Of a DNA stretch of 17,673 nucleotides, positions 13,253-17,673 are shown piece after piece (the first letter of the stretch is position 1; each line of letters opens with the position of its first letter). Position numbers and translations under genes: made by a program. Below the pieces are notes generated by a model. The model was not told the origin of the DNA and did no database searches. It saw only the letters and a list, made by a program, of their open reading frames with translations. This DNA is from an uncultured Clostridia bacterium (GTDB taxonomy: Bacteria > Bacillota > Clostridia > TANB77 > CAG-508): NCBI GenBank assembly GCA_947632525.1, contig CANRPQ010000019.1:1-17673 (forward strand). The letters run 5' to 3'.

Positions 13253-14171
13253 TTATTCAAATTCATATGGAGAATCTTTAGTTCCTAATCCGCTTACAAT
13301 TTTCACATCTGGAATCAAGTTGAAACATAAGCGAATTCCAGCGGACTTAGTTTCCTCCACATAAATACCGCTACCTACCCAGAACTGAAAATCTTGTAAT
13401 TCATAATCATGATCCGACATGTTCAATAAAAAAACCCCTTTGTAGTAACTGTCACCTATGTCATCATATCCAGAGCAATACCAAGAAGAACCGATACGTT
13501 AACGAACCAGTAGGCAAATCTTTAATAGCATTATAATCCAAAGCATAATTCGTCGACGGATCCTTTACTCCTAAATTCGAATCACGCCTCTGATATGAGG
13601 GTTCTCCTGTTGCAGGATGGCTTCCGACCACTCTCACTAATGAACTTAGATTTTCATTAGTGTATTTTGTATTTTCTGAATTAATCAATTCAAATATATA
13701 TTTAAAGCATTCGCTATAATCTGAATAATCTGAATTATTTATGTCAAATGAAATATCCTCCTTAACATTATCAACTGTTACTGCTTGTATTCCAAAATTT
13801 GTAGAATTTTTTTCATTATATTCTTTATCATACAATACTACGCATTTTGTTTTATTTCCTTTTGAATCTATGTAATTTACATAATCACCTAATTTTAATT
13901 CCGCTACTTTTTCAGCAGCTTTTATTGTTGTTGGTTTTCCTAATGCTACTCCCATATCTCCTGCTAAATTTTCTAATCCTTGTTCTGTGTCTGATTGTGC
14001 GTTTTTTGTTGCCTCTGCTGCTTCTCTTGCTTTATTTATTATTCCACTATCACTAAATAACATTGTTATTGTTATTCCTGCTAAGATAAGCAATACAACG
14101 ATAGTTACTACTAACGCTACTAGTGTAATACCACTCGTTTGTTTCTTTTGTTTTTTATCTCCTTTAAACAT
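13253..14171 (-). pseudogene. Prepilin-like protein, frameshifted in the C-terminal domain
   Basis: The N-terminus MFKGDKKQKKQTSGITLVAL runs into VVTIVVLLILAGITI: a basic leader, then a type IV prepilin-like cleavage point (G14/I15) and one membrane helix, but without the usual Glu at +5. A helical segment NKAREAAEATKNAQSDTEQG follows, as in pseudopilins, then a domain with KLGDYVNYIDSKGNKTK. The frame ends at a stop at 13464 after LTYRFFLVLLWI. Shifting frame near 13480-13500 restores IGSSWYCSGYDDIGDSYYKG and continues to IRLCFNLIPDVKIVSGLGTK and DSPYEFE, stopping at 13253. The restored end resembles the GVRPVVSL...GTKDSPYEI tail common in clostridial proteins of this type. The original length would be about 305 residues; the truncated product is 235. 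GGAG precedes the ATG and a promoter lies at 14242-14270. It may serve as a surface or pilus component; the function is inferred. Confidence 0.75.
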
Positions 14172-14241
14172 ATTCCTATGTTCTCCTTTCTATCTTTTCT
14201 TTTGTTCTTAATATTCGCTTTTCTATACTAATTTCACTTTT

Positions 14242-14270
14242 ATTCTATATTAACTACTTATTTTTTACAA
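14242..14270 (-). promoter_or_regulatory. Promoter for the prepilin-like gene
   Basis: On the minus strand, TTGTAA (14265-14270), a 17-base spacer and TAGAAT (14242-14247), followed by a leader of about 65 bases with AAAGGAG before the ATG at 14171. Confidence 0.55.
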
Positions 14271-14362
14271 GTACTTTTTAAAATTTTTCTCATCTTTCTC
14301 ATTTCATCAAGTGAAAAAGTTAATGCAAGTTGGTTCCTATATATTCCATTTACAACATTCTT
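14258..14362 (-). pseudogene. Short coding-like fragment carrying the TTCAAGTGAA repeat
   Basis: An open frame on the minus strand reads KNVVNGIYRNQLALTFSLDE followed by MRKMRKILKSTCKK and stop. It has no ATG before the preceding stop and no clear RBS. The ALTFSLDE portion is encoded by the repeat at 14307-14332 and resembles AFNYSLDD in the small ORF at 12710 and NINFSLEAED at 11.9 kb. It may be the end of a decayed small gene or a repeat with coding appearance. The prepilin promoter overlaps its end. Confidence 0.3.
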
Positions 14363-14484
14363 ATGCTATAATAAATTACAGTAAAAAATTTTTAAATTTT
14401 ATTAATTAATTCACTTGAAATCTTTCGGTTTCTCTTACAACTTGCGTTTACTTTACAGAATAACATTTAACTTTTCACTTGACA
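14307..14484. repeat. Inverted repeat pair in the 349-base gap between the prepilin-like and YcxB-like genes
   Basis: TCAAGTGAAAAAGTTAATGC (14307-14326, then AAGTTG) is matched, inverted, by CAACTTGCGTTTAC (14438-14451) plus TTTAACTTTTCACTTGA (14466-14482), with about 15 extra bases between the two halves. A further inverted TTCACTTGAA is at 14410-14419. The outer arms bound about 180 bases with no gene except the fragment on the minus strand. It could be a decayed miniature inverted-repeat element or paired regulatory sites for the divergent genes. Confidence 0.45.
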
Positions 14485-14506
14485 AATATACTATTTTTAT
14501 CATACT
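14479..14506 (+). promoter_or_regulatory. Promoter for the YcxB-like gene
   Basis: A perfect TTGACA (14479-14484), a 16-base spacer and CATACT (14501-14506) lie just before GGAG and the ATG at 14521. The -35 box overlaps the end of the TTCACTTGA repeat, so a protein binding the repeat would interfere with this promoter. Confidence 0.5.
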
Positions 14507-14520
14507 AAATGGAGTAAATT

Positions 14521-15033
14521 ATGAAAATTTTATATAAAAATAAGACTGTTTTATCTAAAAAGAATTATATGAATTTAGTTGAATTTCATCAAAAGAAAAA
14601 TAATTGGAAATATTGGTTATATACTTTTTATATCTCTGCTTTATTAGTTATAATAGTTTCTTTTTTAATAGCAAGTGGATTTATTTTTCAATCACTATTT
14701 CTATTAATTTGCTTTATTGTATTTTTAATTTACCGCTTTATTTATCCATATTATAAAACGAGTAAGGAATTACATAGCGATAAGATTCAAAAGAACTTGG
14801 TAAATTATTATTTCTTTTATGAAAAATATTTTAAAGTAAAAAATAAGCTGGGAGATTCTAAAATAAATTATACTAAATTATATAGAGTATATGAAAATGA
14901 AAATTATTTTTATCTTTATTTTGATAAGGATAATGCTTTTATTGTAGAAAAGTCTGGCTTTTTAATTGGTGATGTTGAATCTTTTGAGAACTTTATTAAA
15001 AATAAAGTTTGGATTAAATTTAAAAAAGATTAA
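14521..15033 (+). CDS. YcxB-like membrane protein
   Basis: This 170-residue protein has two adjacent membrane segments (about residues 32-54 and 56-75) flanked by soluble parts. The C-terminal stretch YTKLYRVYENENYFYLYFDK, with NAFIVEKSGFLIGDVESFEN after it, matches the YcxB-like C-terminal domain (PF14317), where a Y/F-rich strand precedes A-x-I-V-x-K and a final F..F(I/L). The family is common in Bacillota, often as single genes, and its function is not known. Lysine and A+T codon use matches its neighbours. GGAG lies six bases before the ATG. A strong terminator at 15084-15121 closes the gene. Confidence 0.75.
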   Translation: MKILYKNKTVLSKKNYMNLVEFHQKKNNWKYWLYTFYISALLVIIVSFLIASGFIFQSLFLLICFIVFLIYRFIYPYYKTSKELHSDKIQKNLVNYYFFYEKYFKVKNKLGDSKINYTKLYRVYENENYFYLYFDKDNAFIVEKSGFLIGDVESFENFIKNKVWIKFKKD

Positions 15034-15083
15034 TATACTATTGCAATCTTAATTTTTCTAATGCAAGTATTTTATACAATAAC

Positions 15084-15121
15084 AAAACACTAGGTTTTAT
15101 TTTATTTTCACCTAGTGTTTT
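15084..15121. terminator. Bidirectional Rho-independent terminator
   Basis: AAAACACTAGGT (15084-15095) and ACCTAGTGTTTT (15110-15121) form a perfect 12-bp stem. T-rich sequence follows in each direction. It separates the convergent YcxB-like gene and the ABC permease gene ending at 15143. Confidence 0.85.
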
Positions 15122-15142
15122 TTGTGTATTAATCTTTATTTT

Positions 15143-16387
15143 TTATATATTATTGTTATCTTTACTTTTGTACATTTTAATCATATCTTTTAAAGTTACT
15201 CTACTTCCATAATTTAGTATAGCATTAGAATAAATTTTGATAGATATATTAGCAATAACAAATATTGTAATTAGCAATACTGCGATAGAAATTGCTATTT
15301 GACTGGTAGTTGCTATTCCCATCATTATTCTAAATGGCATACAAAATGGTGATGAAAATGGAAAGATTGATGCAAATACATTTAGTTCGCTATTTGGATT
15401 CATCATAGTAAAGTATGATAAGTAAAACCCTATAACTGCTATTATTGCAACAGGACCATTTGCTGATTGAATATCTTCTGGTTTACTAACTGTTGAACCG
15501 GTTAATGCATATAAAAGTGCAAATGTTATATAACCTAAAATAAAATATATAAATGTAAGTATAGCAAGTTTTGGAGTTATTTGTGATAAGTCTAATACCT
15601 GCTCTAGCAATCCTTCTGGTAAGCAGTATTTAGCACATACAATTGCTACTGTTACAATTACTAAAACTTGAATTATACCTACAATACCAATACCTATTGT
15701 TTTTCCAAGTACAATTGTCCTAGGTTTAGTTGAAGTAACTAATGTTTCGATAATCTTAGAAGTTTTTTCGGTTGTAATTGAGGCAGATACTTGGTATGCA
15801 CAAAAGTAAATTGCATAGAACAATACTAGAGATAATATCATCATTGCAAATACATTGCCTTTTACTTCTTGTTCTGCTGTTTGCTTTAAGCTAAATTCAA
15901 AATTAGGATTTAGACTAGTTAATTGTTCTTTTGATAGATTAAGTTTTGATAACTGTAAGTTGGTATATAAATTCACAAAAGTGTTTTGTAAGCTTTCTGG
16001 TACTTCATTAATCATGGTTGCATCTTCTACAATATATTCTAGCTTAATTTTGTTATCTTCCTTAGTAATAATAATTGCGTCTTCTATTTCTTCATTTTCT
16101 ATTTTTTGTTTTATTTCATCAAAGCTAATTTCTTTATTTTCAATAATAAAGTTATATCCTTCACCCGTAGAATTTAGATTGTTTAGGGCTCCTTCATATA
16201 TATTTTCAGCATCTACAATTAATTCTTTTGTTCCTGATATCTCTTTAGAATCAAAAGAAGATAAAATATTTGGAATATTAAATCCTACTACTATAATAAT
16301 TAAAATAATTAAATTAGATATTAAAAATGTTTTCTTTTTAAACATGTCTTTAATAGTATATGATGCAACAGTCCATAAATCTCTCAT
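15143..16387 (-). CDS. ABC-2 type exporter permease (NatB/YhaP-like)
   Basis: The 414-residue protein has one N-terminal membrane helix (about residues 20-40), a large extracytoplasmic domain (about 42-175) and five or six further helices. The segment ASITTEKTSKIIETLVTSTK, then PRTIVLGKTIGIGIVGIIQV, is diagnostic of the NatB/YhaP permeases (ABC2_membrane_3), in which E-K-x-x-K/R-x-x-E-x-L forms the coupling helix. With the ATPase encoded upstream it would form an exporter. B. subtilis NatAB expels sodium, but many relatives have unknown cargo, so the substrate is open. The ATG overlaps the ATPase stop codon by one base (TAATG), indicating coupled translation. Confidence 0.92.
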   Translation of the reverse strand: MRDLWTVASYTIKDMFKKKTFLISNLIILIIIVVGFNIPNILSSFDSKEISGTKELIVDAENIYEGALNNLNSTGEGYNFIIENKEISFDEIKQKIENEEIEDAIIITKEDNKIKLEYIVEDATMINEVPESLQNTFVNLYTNLQLSKLNLSKEQLTSLNPNFEFSLKQTAEQEVKGNVFAMMILSLVLFYAIYFCAYQVSASITTEKTSKIIETLVTSTKPRTIVLGKTIGIGIVGIIQVLVIVTVAIVCAKYCLPEGLLEQVLDLSQITPKLAILTFIYFILGYITFALLYALTGSTVSKPEDIQSANGPVAIIAVIGFYLSYFTMMNPNSELNVFASIFPFSSPFCMPFRIMMGIATTSQIAISIAVLLITIFVIANISIKIYSNAILNYGSRVTLKDMIKMYKSKDNNNI

Positions 16388-17280
16388 TATTCTTCACCTA
16401 CCTTTTCAATAAATATATCATGTAAACTTGGTTTCATAATTTCAAATTTTTCTACTTTTATATTGTTTTTTGCAAGTAAATCAAATAAGTGATATCCTTG
16501 TTCTTCACCTGAGATGTTGATGATGTAGTCATTATCTTTGCTATTATATATTTTTAGTCCTGCTTGTTCTATAATGGCATCAACGTTTTCAGTGGTGCTT
16601 AATGATAGTTTATTTGCTGCATATTTACTTTTAATTTCTTTTAAGTTACCTTTTAAAACGGTTTTTCCATGATTTAAAATTAGTATGTCTGATGCAAATT
16701 CTTCTATAGAATGCATTTGATGACTAGACATTATTATATATGTACCTTTTTTTATTAATTCTAAGATTACATTTTTTAGTAATTCTGTATTAACTGGGTC
16801 TAGTCCACTAAAAGGCTCATCTAAAACTAATAATTCTGGTTCATGTATAATAGCTGAAATGAACTGAATTTTTTGTTGATTTCCTTTAGATAGTTTTTCT
16901 GCGGTCATTTGTAAATACTGCTCTACTTCTAGTTTTTTTGCCCAATAGTTCATACGTTCTTCTGCTAATTTTTTATTCATTCCTTTTAATTTTGCAAAGT
17001 ATATTAATTGGTCGCATATTTTTGCTTTTGGATATACTCCCCTCTCTTCAGGCAAGTATCCAAAGTTTACATGTTTCCTTTTTACTTCTTTTCCATTCCA
17101 TGTAATTTCTCCTGAATCCTTTTTCAATATTCCTAGAATCATACGAATGGTTGTTGTTTTTCCAGCTCCGTTTGTTCCTAAAAGTCCATATACGCCTGGT
17201 TTTTGAATTTCAAAGTTTATATTATCTACTACTTTTTTTATTCCAAAACTTTTGTCAACGTTTTTTACTACAAGTCCCAT
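16387..17280 (-). CDS. ABC exporter ATPase (NatA/YhaQ-like)
   Basis: The 297-residue protein is a single ATP-binding domain with a C-terminal extension. Walker A GTNGAGKTT is at 35-43. The Q-loop region reads GYLPEERGVY, an E-for-Q variant normal in this subfamily. The signature LSKGNQQ is at 130-136, Walker B LLVLDEP with E155, and the switch histidine is H187 in MSSHQMH. LPEERG and LSKGNQQKIQF together mark the NatA/YhaQ group. The last 80 residues hold the usual small regulatory domain. AAAGGAGAGG precedes the ATG, and a promoter at 17309-17337 drives both genes. Confidence 0.95.
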   Translation of the reverse strand: MGLVVKNVDKSFGIKKVVDNINFEIQKPGVYGLLGTNGAGKTTTIRMILGILKKDSGEITWNGKEVKRKHVNFGYLPEERGVYPKAKICDQLIYFAKLKGMNKKLAEERMNYWAKKLEVEQYLQMTAEKLSKGNQQKIQFISAIIHEPELLVLDEPFSGLDPVNTELLKNVILELIKKGTYIIMSSHQMHSIEEFASDILILNHGKTVLKGNLKEIKSKYAANKLSLSTTENVDAIIEQAGLKIYNSKDNDYIINISGEEQGYHLFDLLAKNNIKVEKFEIMKPSLHDIFIEKVGEE

Positions 17281-17308
17281 AAAACCTCTCCTTTCATTTT
17301 ATCTATTA

Positions 17309-17337
17309 ATTATATCTTTAATATATAAATAAATCAA
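17309..17337 (-). promoter_or_regulatory. Promoter for the NatA/NatB-like operon
   Basis: On the minus strand, TTGATT (17332-17337), a 17-base spacer and a perfect TATAAT (17309-17314), followed by a short leader with AAAGGAGAGG before the ATG at 17280. Confidence 0.65.
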
Positions 17338-17358
17338 CAATGTATTTTAAGATTTTAT

Positions 17359-17387
17359 TTGCATTTATGCGAATTTTATTCTATAAT
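17359..17387 (+). promoter_or_regulatory. Promoter for tRNA-Gly
   Basis: TTGCAT (17359-17364), a 17-base spacer and a perfect TATAAT (17382-17387), 16 bases before the mature tRNA 5' end. Transcription would begin almost at the tRNA. Confidence 0.65.
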
Positions 17388-17403
17388 AATGTTAGTTATT
17401 GAT

Positions 17404-17477
<74 letters not shown>

Positions 17478-17515
17478 ACAACGAATCCGTTCGAACTAAT
17501 TGAACTAATTAATAC

Positions 17516-17546
17516 AAATATCATTCGAAAAGGATGATATTTTTTT
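17516..17546 (+). terminator. Terminator of the tRNA-Gly gene
   Basis: AAATATCATTC (17516-17526) pairs with GGATGATATTT (17532-17542) around a five-base loop, with one G-T pair. A run of T residues to 17546 follows directly. It lies about 40 bases past the tRNA 3' end. Confidence 0.85.
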
Positions 17547-17673
17547 ATTAGTTATATTTTCTTAAAATAATAAAATTTGAATTTGTATAATATTTAAAAT
17601 AGTGTAAAATAATTTCGGGGAAATTAAAAATAAAAAATGAGATACTCTCAAAGTTGTGTTAAAATAATTTTGG
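17547..17673. other. A/T-rich intergenic end of window
   Basis: No open frame with a ribosome binding site and no clear hairpin is visible here. It is likely the upstream region of a gene beyond the right edge. Confidence 0.5.

Overview
The window is strongly A+T-rich. Its gene content (RNase Y, CoaE, TmcAL/YlbM, hemolysin III, YcxB-like protein, YhaQ/YhaP-type ABC exporter), its strong GGAG-type ribosome binding sites and its prepilin-like proteins with GITLVALVVTI anchors point to a Clostridia-type Bacillota, probably an uncultured gut lineage. The lineage is an inference. Almost every gene lies on the minus strand; only rnhA, a YcxB-like gene and a tRNA-Gly are on the plus strand.

Layout. 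1-134 is the N-terminus of RNase Y, cut by the window edge. 359-790 is a decayed fragment of a formylglycine-generating-enzyme (FGE)/C-type-lectin-like domain, followed by a strong hairpin and a terminator. 838-2697 holds coaE and tmcAL, head to tail. tmcAL shares overlapping divergent promoters with rnhA (2824-3258). A compact structured element bounded by a 19-bp perfect inverted repeat (3267-3387) separates rnhA from the convergent block 3430-7464, which encodes four membrane proteins: CmpB-like, TVP38/DedA-like, hemolysin III and a GT-C glycosyltransferase. 7525-11693 encodes a heterodimeric ABC multidrug-type exporter with one degenerate ATP site, behind a promoter whose -10 is bracketed by a perfect palindrome. 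12017-12622 is a HAD-family 5'(3')-nucleotidase-like protein. 15143-17280 is a NatA/NatB (YhaQ/YhaP)-type ABC exporter. 17404-17477 is tRNA-Gly(UCC) with its own promoter and terminator.

The most unusual region is 11.9-14.5 kb, together with the related fragment at 0.4-0.8 kb. Three places (468-790, 11925-12000, 12927-13222) carry the same signature. Two of them keep the end of an FGE-like domain whose codons differ mainly at positions explicable by adenine mutation of AAY codons, with invariant blocks between. All three keep a short conserved 3' segment followed by a hairpin. This is what variable regions of a diversity-generating retroelement (DGR) look like: variable repeat, 3' homing segment and downstream hairpin. 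No reverse transcriptase or template repeat lies in the window, so these would be remote or orphan target sites, at least one of them broken. A frameshifted prepilin-like gene (13253-14171) lies immediately upstream of one copy. The same region contains repeated TTCAAGTGAA-type sequences in both orientations and a 33-codon ORF whose Shine-Dalgarno sequence is locked in a large hairpin.

Together, the housekeeping genes look ordinary. The accessory interest lies in the dispersed DGR-type cassettes, the structured element at 3.3 kb, and the small repeats around the prepilin locus.
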